Assembly: GCA_946699065.1 (NCBI GenBank)
Contig: CAMPDV010001291.1
Location: 53,919 to 117,918, forward strand
DNA from: Loxodes magnus
Lineage: Eukaryota; Ciliophora; Karyorelictea; Loxodida; Loxodidae
Length of the DNA stretch: 64,000 nt
Direction of reading: 5' to 3'
Each line of letters starts with the position of its first letter. The stretch's first letter is position 1. Under the pieces are notes generated by a model. That model was not told the DNA's origin. It saw only the letters and a list, made by a program, of their open reading frames with translations, and searched no databases. The position numbers and the translations under genes are program-made. Shown one piece after another: positions 45,001 through 60,000 of this stretch.

Positions 45001-48000
45001 TATAGCCACAGCAGATACCTAATTTGTGTGACCACTCATGGTCTTACAGGTACCTGTCTTGACGTCCCATAGTCTCAAAGTCTAATCTCCACTTCCCGAT
45101 ACGATGAACTCTGAATCACTGGATATAGCCACAGCATATACATAATGTGTGTGACCACTCATGGTCTTACAGGTACCTGTCTTGACGTCCCATAGTCTCA
45201 CCGTATAATCATAACTTCCCGATACGATGAACTCTGAATCACTGGATATAGCCACAGCAGATACATGACTAGTGTGACCACTCATGGTCTTACAGGTACC
45301 TGTCTTGACGTCCCATAGTCTCACCGTATAATCATAACTTCCCGATACGATGAACTCTGAATATCTGGATATAGCCACAGATCATACACAACTAGTGTGA
45401 CCACTCATGGTCTTACAGGTACCTGTCTTGACGTCCCATAGTCTCACCGTATAATCATAACTTCCCGATACGATGAACTCTGAATCACTGGATATAGCCA
45501 CAGCAGATACCTAATTTGTGTGACCACTCATGGTCTTACAGGTACCTGTCTTGACGTCCCATAGTCTCAAAGTCTAATCTCCACTTCCCGATACGATGAA
45601 CTCTGAATCACTGGATATAGCCACAGCATATACATAATGTGTGTGACCACTCATGGTCTTACAGGTACCTGTCTTGACGTCCCATAGTCTCACCGTATAA
45701 TCATAACTTCCCGATACGATGAACTCTGAATATCTGGATATAGCCACAGATCATACACAACTAGTGTGACCACTCATGGTCTTACAGGTACCTGTCTTGA
45801 CGTCCCATAGTCTCACCGTCTAATCATAACTTCCCGATACGATGAACTCTGAATCACTGGATATAGCCACAGCAGATACCTAATTTGTGTGACCACTCAT
45901 GGTCTTACAGGTACCTGTCTTGACGTCCCATAGTCTCACCGTATAATCATGACTTCCCGATACGATGAACTCTGAATCACTGGATATAGCCACAGCATAT
46001 ACCAAATTGGTGTGACCACTCATGGTCTTACAGGTACCTGTCTTGACGTCCCATAGTCTCACCGTATTATCATAACTTCCCGATACTATGAACTCTGAAT
46101 CACTGGATATAGCCACAGCATATACCTAATTTGTGTGACCACTCATGGTCTTACAGGTACCTGTCTTGACGTCCCATAGTCTCACCGTTTTATCTGCCCT
46201 TCCCGATACGATGAACTCTGAATCACTGGATATAGCCACAGCAGATACCTAATTTGTGTGACCACTCATGGTCTTACAGGTACCTGTCTTGACGTCCCAT
46301 AGTCTCACCGTCTAATCATGACTTCCCGATACGATGAACTCTGAATCACTGGATATAGCCACAGCATATACAACACTAGTGTGACCACTCATGGTCTTAC
46401 AGGTACCTGTCTTGACGTCCCATAGTCTCACCGTCTAATCATGACTTCCCGATACGATGAACTCTGAATCACTGGATATAGCCACAGCAGATACCTAATT
46501 TGTGTGACCACTCATGGTCTTACAGGTACCTGTCTTGACGTCCCATAGTCTCACCGTATAATCATGACTTCCCGATACGATGAACTCTGAATCACTGGAT
46601 ATAGCCACAGCAGATACATAACTAGTGTGACCACTCATGGTCTTACAGGTACCTGTCTTGACGTCCCATAGTCTCACCGTCTAATCTCCACTTCCCGATA
46701 CGATGAACTCTGAATCACTGGATATAGCCACAGCATATACCAAATTGGTGTGACCACTCATGGTCTTACAGGTACCTGTCTTGACGTCCCATAGTCTCAC
46801 CGTTTTATCTGCCCTTCCCGATACGATGAACTCTGAATCACTGGATATAGCCACAGCATATACAACACTAGTGTGACCACTCATGGTCTTACAGGTACCT
46901 GTCTTGACGTCCCATAGTCTCACCGTATAATCATAACTTCCCGATACGATGAACTCTGAATCACTGGATATAGCCACAGCATATACCTAATTTGTGTGAC
47001 CACTCATGGTCTTACAGGTACCTGTCTTGACGTCCCATAGTCTCACCGTCTAATCATGACTTCCCGATACGATGAACTCTGAATCACTGGATATAGCCAC
47101 AGCAGATACCTAATGTGTGTGACCACTCATGGTCTTACAGGTACCTGTCTTGACGTCCCATAGTCTCACCGTCTAATCATAACTTCCCGATACGATGAAC
47201 TCTGAATCACTGGATATAGCCACAGCATATACATAACTAGTGTGACCACTCATGGTCTTACAGGTACCTGTCTTGACGTCCCATAGTCTCACCGTCTAAT
47301 CATGACTTCCCGATACGATGAACTCTGAATCACTGGATATAGCCACAGCATATACAACACTAGTGTGACCACTCATGGTCTTACAGGTACCTGTCTTGAC
47401 GTCCCATAGTCTCACCGTCTAATCATGACTTCCCGATACGATGAACTCTGAATCACTGGATATAGCCACAGCATATACAACACTAGTGTGACCACTCATG
47501 GTCTTACAGGTACCTGTCTTGACGTCCCATAGTCTCACCGTATAATCTCCACTTCCCGATACGATGAACTCTGAATCACTGGATATAGCCACAGCATATA
47601 CCTAATTTGTGTGACCACTCATGGTCTTACAGGTACCTGTCTTGACGTCCCATAGTCTCACCGTTTTATCTGCCCTTCCCGATACGATGAACTCTGAATC
47701 ACTGGATATAGCCACAGCATATACATAACTAGTGTGACCACTCATGGTCTTACAGGTACCTGTCTTGACGTCCCATAGTCTCACCGTATAATCATGACTT
47801 CCCGATACGATGAACTCTGAATCACTGGATATAGCCACAGCATATACCTAATTTGTGTGACCACTCATGGTCTTACAGGTACCTGTCTTGACGTCCCATA
47901 GTCTCACCGTATAATCATAACTTCCCGATACGATGAACTCTGAATCACTGGATATAGCCACAGCATATACAACACTAGTGTGACCACTCATGGTCTTACA

Positions 48001-51000
48001 GGTACCTGTCTTGACGTCCCATAGTCTCACCGTATAATCATGACTTCCCGATACGATGAACTCTGAATCACTGGATATAGCCACAGCATATACCTAATTT
48101 GTGTGACCACTCATGGTCTTACAGGTACCTGTCTTGACGTCCCATAGTCTCACCGTCTAATCATGACTTCCCGATACGATGAACTCTGAATCACTGGATA
48201 TAGCCACAGCAGATACCTAATGTGTGTGACCACTCATGGTCTTACAGGTACCTGTCTTGACGTCCCATAGTCTCACCGTCTAATCATGACTTCCCGATAC
48301 GATGAACTCTGAATCACTGGATATAGCCACAGCATATACAACACTAGTGTGACCACTCATGGTCTTACAGGTACCTGTCTTGACGTCCCATAGTCTCACC
48401 GTTTTATCTGCCCTTCCCGATACGATGAACTCTGAATCACTGGATATAGCCACAGCATATACCTAATTTGTGTGACCACTCATGGTCTTACAGGTACCTG
48501 TCTTGACGTCCCATAGTCTCACCGTATAATCATAACTTCCCGATACGATGAACTCTGAATCACTGGATATAGCCACAGCAGATACCTAATTTGTGTGACC
48601 ACTCATGGTCTTACAGGTACCTGTCTTGACGTCCCATAGTCTCACCGTATAATCTCCACTTCCCGATACGATGAACTCTGAATCACTGGATATAGCCACA
48701 GCAGATACATAACTAGTGTGACCACTCATGGTCTTACAGGTACCTGTCTTGACGTCCCATAGTCTCACCGTATAATCTCCACTTCCCGATACGATGAACT
48801 CTGAATCACTGGATATAGCCACAGCATATACCAAATTGGTGTGACCACTCATGGTCTTACAGGTACCTGTCTTGACGTCCCATAGTCTCACCGTATAATC
48901 ATAACTTCCCGATACGATGAACTCTGAATCACTGGATATAGCCACAGCAGATACATGACTAGTGTGACCACTCATGGTCTTACAGGTACCTGTCTTGACG
49001 TCCCATAGTCTCACCGTATAATCTCCACTTCCCGATACGATGAACTCTGAATCACTGGATATAGCCACAGCATATACAACACTAGTGTGACCACTCATGG
49101 TCTTACAGGTACCTGTCTTGACGTCCCATAGTCTCACCGTATAATCATAACTTCCCGATACGATGAACTCTGAATCACTGGATATAGCCACAGATCATAC
49201 ATAACTAGTGTGACCACTCATGGTCTTACAGGTACCTGTCTTGACGTCCCATAGTCTCACCGTCTAATCATGACTTCCCGATACGATGAACTCTGAATCA
49301 CTGGATATAGCCACAGCATATACATAACTAGTGTGACCACTCATGGTCTTACAGGTACCTGTCTTGACGTCCCATAGTCTCACCGTCTAATCATGACTTC
49401 CCGATACGATGAACTCTGAATCACTGGATATAGCCACAGCATATACAACACTAGTGTGACCACTCATGGTCTTACAGGTACCTGTCTTGACGTCCCATAG
49501 TCTCACCGTCTAATCATGACTTCCCGATACGATGAACTCTGAATCACTGGATATAGCCACAGCATATACAACACTAGTGTGACCACTCATGGTCTTACAG
49601 GTACCTGTCTTGACGTCCCATAGTCTCACCGTATAATCTCCACTTCCCGATACGATGAACTCTGAATCACTGGATATAGCCACAGCATATACCTAATTTG
49701 TGTGACCACTCATGGTCTTACAGGTACCTGTCTTGACGTCCCATAGTCTCACCGTTTTATCTGCCCTTCCCGATACGATGAACTCTGAATCACTGGATAT
49801 AGCCACAGCATATACATAACTAGTGTGACCACTCATGGTCTTACAGGTACCTGTCTTGACGTCCCATAGTCTCACCGTATAATCATGACTTCCCGATACG
49901 ATGAACTCTGAATCACTGGATATAGCCACAGCATATACCTAATTTGTGTGACCACTCATGGTCTTACAGGTACCTGTCTTGACGTCCCATAGTCTCACCG
50001 TATAATCATAACTTCCCGATACGATGAACTCTGAATCACTGGATATAGCCACAGCATATACAACACTAGTGTGACCACTCATGGTCTTACAGGTACCTGT
50101 CTTGACGTCCCATAGTCTCACCGTATAATCATGACTTCCCGATACGATGAACTCTGAATCACTGGATATAGCCACAGCATATACCTAATTTGTGTGACCA
50201 CTCATGGTCTTACAGGTACCTGTCTTGACGTCCCATAGTCTCACCGTCTAATCATGACTTCCCGATACGATGAACTCTGAATCACTGGATATAGCCACAG
50301 CAGATACCTAATGTGTGTGACCACTCATGGTCTTACAGGTACCTGTCTTGACGTCCCATAGTCTCACCGTCTAATCATGACTTCCCGATACGATGAACTC
50401 TGAATCACTGGATATAGCCACAGCATATACAACACTAGTGTGACCACTCATGGTCTTACAGGTACCTGTCTTGACGTCCCATAGTCTCACCGTTTTATCT
50501 GCCCTTCCCGATACGATGAACTCTGAATCACTGGATATAGCCACAGCATATACCTAATTTGTGTGACCACTCATGGTCTTACAGGTACCTGTCTTGACGT
50601 CCCATAGTCTCACCGTATAATCTCCACTTCCCGATACGATGAACTCTGAATCACTGGATATAGCCACAGCAGATACATAACTAGTGTGACCACTCATGGT
50701 CTTACAGGTACCTGTCTTGACGTCCCATAGTCTCACCGTATAATCTCCACTTCCCGATACGATGAACTCTGAATCACTGGATATAGCCACAGCATATACC
50801 AAATTGGTGTGACCACTCATGGTCTTACAGGTACCTGTCTTGACGTCCCATAGTCTCACCGTATAATCATAACTTCCCGATACGATGAACTCTGAATCAC
50901 TGGATATAGCCACAGCAGATACATGACTAGTGTGACCACTCATGGTCTTACAGGTACCTGTCTTGACGTCCCATAGTCTCACCGTCTAATCTCCACTTCC

Positions 51001-54000
51001 CGATACGATGAACTCTGAATCACTGGATATAGCCACAGCATATACAACACTAGTGTGACCACTCATGGTCTTACAGGTACCTGTCTTGACGTCCCATAGT
51101 CTCACCGTCTAATCATAACTTCCCGATACGATGAACTCTGAATCACTGGATATAGCCACAGCATATACATAACTAGTGTGACCACTCATGGTCTTACAGG
51201 TACCTGTCTTGACGTCCCATAGTCTCACCGTCTAATCATGACTTCCCGATACGATGAACTCTGAATCACTGGATATAGCCACAGCATATACAACACTAGT
51301 GTGACCACTCATGGTCTTACAGGTACCTGTCTTGACGTCCCATAGTCTCACCGTTTTATCTGCCCTTCCCGATACGATGAACTCTGAATCACTGGATATA
51401 GCCACAGCATATACAACACTAGTGTGACCACTCATGGTCTTACAGGTACCTGTCTTGACGTCCCATAGTCTCACCGTCTAATCATGACTTCCCGATACGA
51501 TGAACTCTGAATCACTGGATATAGCCACAGCATATACAACACTAGTGTGACCACTCATGGTCTTACAGGTACCTGTCTTGACGTCCCATAGTCTCACCGT
51601 CTAATCATGACTTCCCGATACGATGAACTCTGAATCACTGGATATAGCCACAGCAGATACACAACTAGTGTGACCACTCATGGTCTTACAGGTACCTGTC
51701 TTGACGTCCCATAGTCTCACCGTCTAATCATGACTTCCCGATACGATGAACTCTGAATCACTGGATATAGCCACAGCATATACCTAATTTGTGTGACCAC
51801 TCATGGTCTTACAGGTACCTGTCTTGACGTCCCATAGTCTCACCGTTTTATCTGCCCTTCCCGATACGATGAACTCTGAATCACTGGATATAGCCACAGC
51901 ATATACATGACTAGTGTGACCACTCATGGTCTTACAGGTACCTGTCTTGACGTCCCATAGTCTCACCGTATAATCATAACTTCCCGATACGATGAACTCT
52001 GAATCACTGGATATAGCCACAGCAGATACATGACTAGTGTGACCACTCATGGTCTTACAGGTACCTGTCTTGACGTCCCATAGTCTCACCGTCTAATCTC
52101 CACTTCCCGATACGATGAACTCTGAATCACTGGATATAGCCACAGCAGATACACAACTAGTGTGACCACTCATGGTCTTACAGGTACCTGTCTTGACGTC
52201 CCATAGTCTCACCGTATAATCATAACTTCACGATACGATGAACTCTGAATCACTGGATATAGCCACAGCAGATACATGACTAGTGTGACCACTCATGGTC
52301 TTACAGGTACCTGTCTTGACGTCCCATAGTCTCACCGTATAATCTACACTTCCCGATACGATGAACTCTGAATCACTGGATATAGCCACAGCAGATACAT
52401 GACTAGTGTGACCACTCATGGTCTTACAGGTACCTGTCTTGACGTCCCATAGTCTCACCGTATAATCTACACTTCCCGATACGATGAACTCTGAATCACT
52501 GGATATAGCCACAGCAGATACACAACTAGTGTGACCACTCATGGTCTTACAGGTACCTGTCTTGACGTCCCATAGTCTCACCGTATAATCATAACTTCCC
52601 GATACGATGAACTCTGAATCACTGGATATAGCCACAGCAGATACACAACTAGTGTGACCACTCATGGTCTTACAGGTACCTGTCTTGACGTCCCATAGTC
52701 TCACCGTCTAATCTCCACTTCCCGATACGATGAACTCTGAATCACTGGATATAGCCACAGCAGATACACAACTAGTGTGACCACTCATGGTCTTACAGGT
52801 ACCTGTCTTGACGTCCCATAGTCTCACCGTATAATCATAACTTCACGATACGATGAACTCTGAATCACTGGATATAGCCACAGCAGATACATGACTAGTG
52901 TGACCACTCATGGTCTTACAGGTACCTGTCTTGACGTCCCATAGTCTCACCGTATAATCTGCCCTTCCCGATACGATGAACTCTGAATCACTGGATATAG
53001 CCACAGCAGATACCTAATTTGTGTGACCACTCATGGTCTTACAGGTACCTGTCTTGACGTCCCATAGTCTCACCGTATAATCATAACTTCCCGATACGAT
53101 GAACTCTGAATCACTGGATATAGCCACAGATCATACATAACTAGTGTGACCACTCATGGTCTTACAGGTACCTGTCTTGACGTCCCATAGTCTCACCGTC
53201 TAATCATGACTTCCCGATACGATGAACTCTGAATCACTGGATATAGCCACAGCAGATACATAACTAGTGTGACCACTCATGGTCTTACAGGTACCTGTCT
53301 TGACGTCCCATAGTCTCACCGTCTAATCATAACTTCCCGATACGATGAACTCTGAATCACTGGATATAGCCACAGCATATACCAAATTGGTGTGACCACT
53401 CATGGTCTTACAGGTACCTGTCTTGACGTCCCATAGTCTCACCGTATAATCTCCACTTCCCGATACGATGAACTCTGAATCACTGGATATAGCCACAGCA
53501 GATACCTAATTTGTGTGACCACTCATGGTCTTACAGGTACCTGTCTTGACGTCCCATAGTCTCACCGTATAATCATAACTTCCCGATACGATGAACTCTG
53601 AATCACTGGATATAGCCACAGATCATACATAACTAGTGTGACCACTCATGGTCTTACAGGTACCTGTCTTGACGTCCCATAGTCTCACCGTCTAATCATG
53701 ACTTCCCGATACGATGAACTCTGAATCACTGGATATAGCCACAGCAGATACATAACTAGTGTGACCACTCATGGTCTTACAGGTACCTGTCTTGACGTCC
53801 CATAGTCTCACAGTCTAATCTCCACTTCCCGATACGATGAACTCTGAATCACTGGATATAGCCACAGCATATACATAACTAGTGTGACCACTCATGGTCT
53901 TACAGGTACCTGTCTTGACGTCCCATAGTCTCACCGTCTAATCATGACTTCCCGATACGATGAACTCTGAATCACTGGATATAGCCACAGCATATACAAC

Positions 54001-57000
54001 ACTAGTGTGACCACTCATGGTCTTACAGGTACCTGTCTTGACGTCCCATAGTCTCACCGTCTAATCATAACTTCCCGATACGATGAACTCTGAATCACTG
54101 GATATAGCCACAGCATATACATAACTAGTGTGACCACTCATGGTCTTACAGGTACCTGTCTTGACGTCCCATAGTCTCACCGTCTAATCATGACTTCCCG
54201 ATACGATGAACTCTGAATCACTGGATATAGCCACAGCATATACCAAATTGGTGTGACCACTCATGGTCTTACAGGTACCTGTCTTGACGTCCCATAGTCT
54301 CACAGTCTAATCTCCACTTCCCGATACGATGAACTCTGAATCACTGGATATAGCCTCGGCATTTACATAATGTGTGTGACCACTCATGGTCTTACAGGTA
54401 CCTGTCTTGACGTCCCATAGTCTCACCGTCTAATCATGACTTCCCGATACGATGAACTCTGAATCACTGGATATAGCCACAGCAGATACACAACTAGTGT
54501 GACCACTCATGGTCTTACAGGTACCTGTCTTGACGTCCCATAGTCTCACCGTCTAATCATGACTTCCCGATACGATGAACTCTGAATCACTGGATATAGC
54601 CACAGCATATACCTAATTTGTGTGACCACTCATGGTCTTACAGGTACCTGTCTTGACGTCCCATAGTCTCACCGTCTAATCATGACTTCCCGATACGATG
54701 AACTCTGAATCACTGGATATAGCCACAGCATATACCAAATTGGTGTGACCACTCATGGTCTTACAGGTACCTGTCTTGACGTCCCATAGTCTCACCGTAT
54801 AATCATAACTTCCCGATACGATGAACTCTGAATCACTGGATATAGCCACAGCATATACAACACTAGTGTGACCACTCATGGTCTTACAGGTACCTGTCTT
54901 GACGTCCCATAGTCTCACCGTTTTATCTGCCCTTCCCGATACGATGAACTCTGAATCACTGGATATAGCCACAGCATATACAACACTAGTGTGACCACTC
55001 ATGGTCTTACAGGTACCTGTCTTGACGTCCCATAGTCTCACCGTATAATCTCCACTTCCCGATACGATGAACTCTGAATCACTGGATATAGCCACAGCAT
55101 ATACCTAATTTGTGTGACCACTCATGGTCTTACAGGTACCTGTCTTGACGTCCCATAGTCTCACCGTTTTATCTGCCCTTCCCGATACGATGAACTCTGA
55201 ATCACTGGATATAGCCACAGCATATACATAACTAGTGTGACCACTCATGGTCTTACAGGTACCTGTCTTGACGTCCCATAGTCTCACCGTATAATCATGA
55301 CTTCCCGATACGATGAACTCTGAATCACTGGATATAGCCACAGCATATACCTAATTTGTGTGACCACTCATGGTCTTACAGGTACCTGTCTTGACGTCCC
55401 ATAGTCTCACCGTATAATCATAACTTCCCGATACGATGAACTCTGAATCACTGGATATAGCCACAGCATATACCTAATTTGTGTGACCACTCATGGTCTT
55501 ACAGGTACCTGTCTTGACGTCCCATAGTCTCACCGTATAATCATAACTTCCCGATACGATGAACTCTGAATCACTGGATATAGCCACAGCAGATACCTAA
55601 TTTGTGTGACCACTCATGGTCTTACAGGTACCTGTCTTGACGTCCCATAGTCTCACCGTATAATCTCCACTTCCCGATACGATGAACTCTGAATCACTGG
55701 ATATAGCCACAGCAGATACATAACTAGTGTGACCACTCATGGTCTTACAGGTACCTGTCTTGACGTCCCATAGTCTCACCGTATAATCTCCACTTCCCGA
55801 TACGATGAACTCTGAATCACTGGATATAGCCACAGCATATACAACACTAGTGTGACCACTCATGGTCTTACAGGTACCTGTCTTGACGTCCCATAGTCTC
55901 ACCGTATAATCATAACTTCCCGATACGATGAACTCTGAATCACTGGATATAGCCACAGCATATACCAAATTGGTGTGACCACTCATGGTCTTACAGGTAC
56001 CTGTCTTGACGTCCCATAGTCTCACCGTCTAATCTCCACTTCCCGATACGATGAACTCTGAACCACTGGATATAGCCACAGCAGATACATGACTAGTGTG
56101 ACCACTCATGGTCTTACAGGTACCTGTCTTGACGTCCCATAGTCTCACCGTCTAATCATGACTTCCCGATACGATGAACTCTGAATCACTGGATATAGCC
56201 ACAGCAGATACAACACTAGTGTGACCACTCATGGTCTTACAGGTACCTGTCTTGACGTCCCATAGTCTCACCGTATAATCTCCACTTCCCGATACGATGA
56301 ACTCTGAATCACTGGATATAGCCACAGCATATACAACACTAGTGTGACCACTCATGGTCTTACAGGTACCTGTCTTGACGTCCCATAGTCTCACCGTTTT
56401 ATCTGCCCTTCCCGATACGATGAACTCTGAATCACTGGATATAGCCACAGCAGATACATAACTAGTGTGACCACTCATGGTCTTACAGGTACCTGTCTTG
56501 ACGTCCCATAGTCTCACCGTATAATCATGACTTCCCGATACGATGAACTCTGAATCACTGGATATAGCCACAGCATATACCTAATTTGTGTGACCACTCA
56601 TGGTCTTACAGGTACCTGTCTTGACGTCCCATAGTCTCACCGTATAATCATAACTTCCCGATACGATGAACTCTGAATCACTGGATATAGCCACAGCAGA
56701 TACATAACTAGTGTGACCACTCATGGTCTTACAGGTACCTGTCTTGACGTCCCATAGTCTCACCGTATAATCATGACTTCCCGATACGATGAACTCTGAA
56801 TCACTGGATATAGCCACAGCATATACAACACTAGTGTGACCACTCATGGTCTTACAGGTACCTGTCTTGACGTCCCATAGTCTCACCGTTTTATCTGCCC
56901 TTCCCGATACGATGAACTCTGAATCACTGGATATAGCCACAGCAGATACATAACTAGTGTGACCACTCATGGTCTTACAGGTACCTGTCTTGACGTCCCA

Positions 57001-60000
57001 TAGTCTCACCGTATAATCATGACTTCCCGATACGATGAACTCTGAATCACTGGATATAGCCACAGCATATACCTAATTTGTGTGACCACTCATGGTCTTA
57101 CAGGTACCTGTCTTGACGTCCCATAGTCTCACCGTATAATCATAACTTCCCGATACGATGAACTCTGAATCACTGGATATAGCCACAGCAGATACATAAC
57201 TAGTGTGACCACTCATGGTCTTACAGGTACCTGTCTTGACGTCCCATAGTCTCACCGTATAATCATAACTTCCCGATACGATGAACTCTGAATCACTGGA
57301 TATAGCCACAGATCATACACAACTAGTGTGACCACTCATGGTCTTACAGGTACCTGTCTTGACGTCCCATAGTCTCAAAGTCTAATCTCCACTTCCCGAT
57401 ACGATGAACTCTGAATCACTGGATATAGCCACAGCAGATACATAACTAGTGTGACCACTCATGGTCTTACAGGTACCTGTCTTGACGTCCCATAGTCTCA
57501 CCGTCTAATCTCCACTTCCCGATACGATGAACTCTGAATCACTGGATATAGCCACAGCAGATACATAACTAGTGTGACCACTCATGGTCTTACAGGTACC
57601 TGTCTTGACGTCCCATAGTCTCACCGTCTAATCATAACTTCCCGATACGATGAACTCTGAATCACTGGATATAGCCACAGCATATACATAACTAGTGTGA
57701 CCACTCATGGTCTTACAGGTACCTGTCTTGACGTCCCATAGTCTCACAGTCTAATCTCCACTTCCCGATACGATGAACTCTGAATCACTGGATATAGCCA
57801 CAGCATATACCTAATTTGTGTGACCACTCATGGTCTTACAGGTACCTGTCTTGACGTCCCATAGTCTCACCGTATAATCATAACTTCCCGATACGATGAA
57901 CTCTGAATCACTGGATATAGCCACAGCAGATACATAACTAGTGTGACCACTCATGGTCTTACAGGTACCTGTCTTGACGTCCCATAGTCTCACCGTATAA
58001 TCATAACTTCCCGATACGATGAACTCTGAATCACTGGATATAGCCACAGATCATACACAACTAGTGTGACCACTCATGGTCTTACAGGTACCTGTCTTGA
58101 CGTCCCATAGTCTCAAAGTCTAATCTCCACTTCCCGATACGATGAACTCTGAATCACTGGATATAGCCACAGCAGATACATAACTAGTGTGACCACTCAT
58201 GGTCTTACAGGTACCTGTCTTGACGTCCCATAGTCTCACCGTATAATCATGACTTCCCGATACGATGAACTCTGAATCACTGGATATAGCCACAGCATAT
58301 ACCAAATTGGTGTGACCACTCATGGTCTTACAGGTACCTGTCTTGACGTCCCATAGTCTCACCGTATTATCATAACTTCCCGATACTATGAACTCTGAAT
58401 CACTGGATATAGCCACAGCATATACCTAATTTGTGTGACCACTCATGGTCTTACAGGTACCTGTCTTGACGTCCCATAGTCTCACCGTTTTATCTGCCCT
58501 TCCCGATACGATGAACTCTGAATCACTGGATATAGCCACAGCAGATACCTAATTTGTGTGACCACTCATGGTCTTACAGGTACCTGTCTTGACGTCCCAT
58601 AGTCTCACCGTTTTATCTGCCCTTCCCGATACGATGAACTCTGAATCACTGGATATAGCCACAGCATATACATAACTAGTGTGACCACTCATGGTCTTAC
58701 AGGTACCTGTCTTGACGTCCCATAGTCTCACCGTATAATCATGACTTCCCGATACGATGAACTCTGAATCACTGGATATAGCCACAGCATATACATAACT
58801 AGTGTGACCACTCATGGTCTTACAGGTACCTGTCTTGACGTCCCATAGTCTCACCGTTTTATCTGCCCTTCCCGATACGATGAACTCTGAATCACTGGAT
58901 ATAGCCACAGCATATACCTAATTTGTGTGACCACTCATGGTCTTACAGGTACCTGTCTTGACGTCCCATAGTCTCACCGTATAATCATAACTTCCCGATA
59001 CGATGAACTCTGAATCACTGGATATAGCCACAGCATATACAACACTAGTGTGACCACTCATGGTCTTACAGGTACCTGTCTTGACGTCCCATAGTCTCAC
59101 CGTCTAATCATGACTTCCCGATACGATGAACTCTGAATCACTGGATATAGCCACAGCATATACAACACTAGTGTGACCACTCATGGTCTTACAGGTACCT
59201 GTCTTGACGTCCCATAGTCTCACCGTTTTATCTGCCCTTCCCGATACGATGAACTCTGAATCACTGGATATAGCCACAGCAGATACCTAATTTGTGTGAC
59301 CACTCATGGTCTTACAGGTACCTGTCTTGACGTCCCATAGTCTCACCGTTTTATCTGCCCTTCCCGATACGATGAACTCTGAATCACTGGATATAGCCAC
59401 AGATCATACATAACTAGTGTGACCACTCATGGTCTTACAGGTACCTGTCTTGACGTCCCATAGTCTCACCGTCTAATCATGACTTCCCGATACGATGAAC
59501 TCTGAATCACTGGATATAGCCACAGCAGATACATAACTAGTGTGACCACTCATGGTCTTACAGGTACCTGTCTTGACGTCCCATAGTCTCACCGTCTAAT
59601 CATGACTTCCCGATACGATGAACTCTGAATCACTGGATATAGCCACAGCATATACATAACTAGTGTGACCACTCATGGTCTTACAGGTACCTGTCTTGAC
59701 GTCCCATAGTCTCACCGTCTAATCATGACTTCCCGATACGATGAACTCTGAATCACTGGATATAGCCACAGCATATACAACACTAGTGTGACCACTCATG
59801 GTCTTACAGGTACCTGTCTTGACGTCCCATAGTCTCACCGTCTAATCATAACTTCCCGATACGATGAACTCTGAATCACTGGATATAGCCACAGCATATA
59901 CATAACTAGTGTGACCACTCATGGTCTTACAGGTACCTGTCTTGACGTCCCATAGTCTCACCGTCTAATCATGACTTCCCGATACGATGAACTCTGAATC

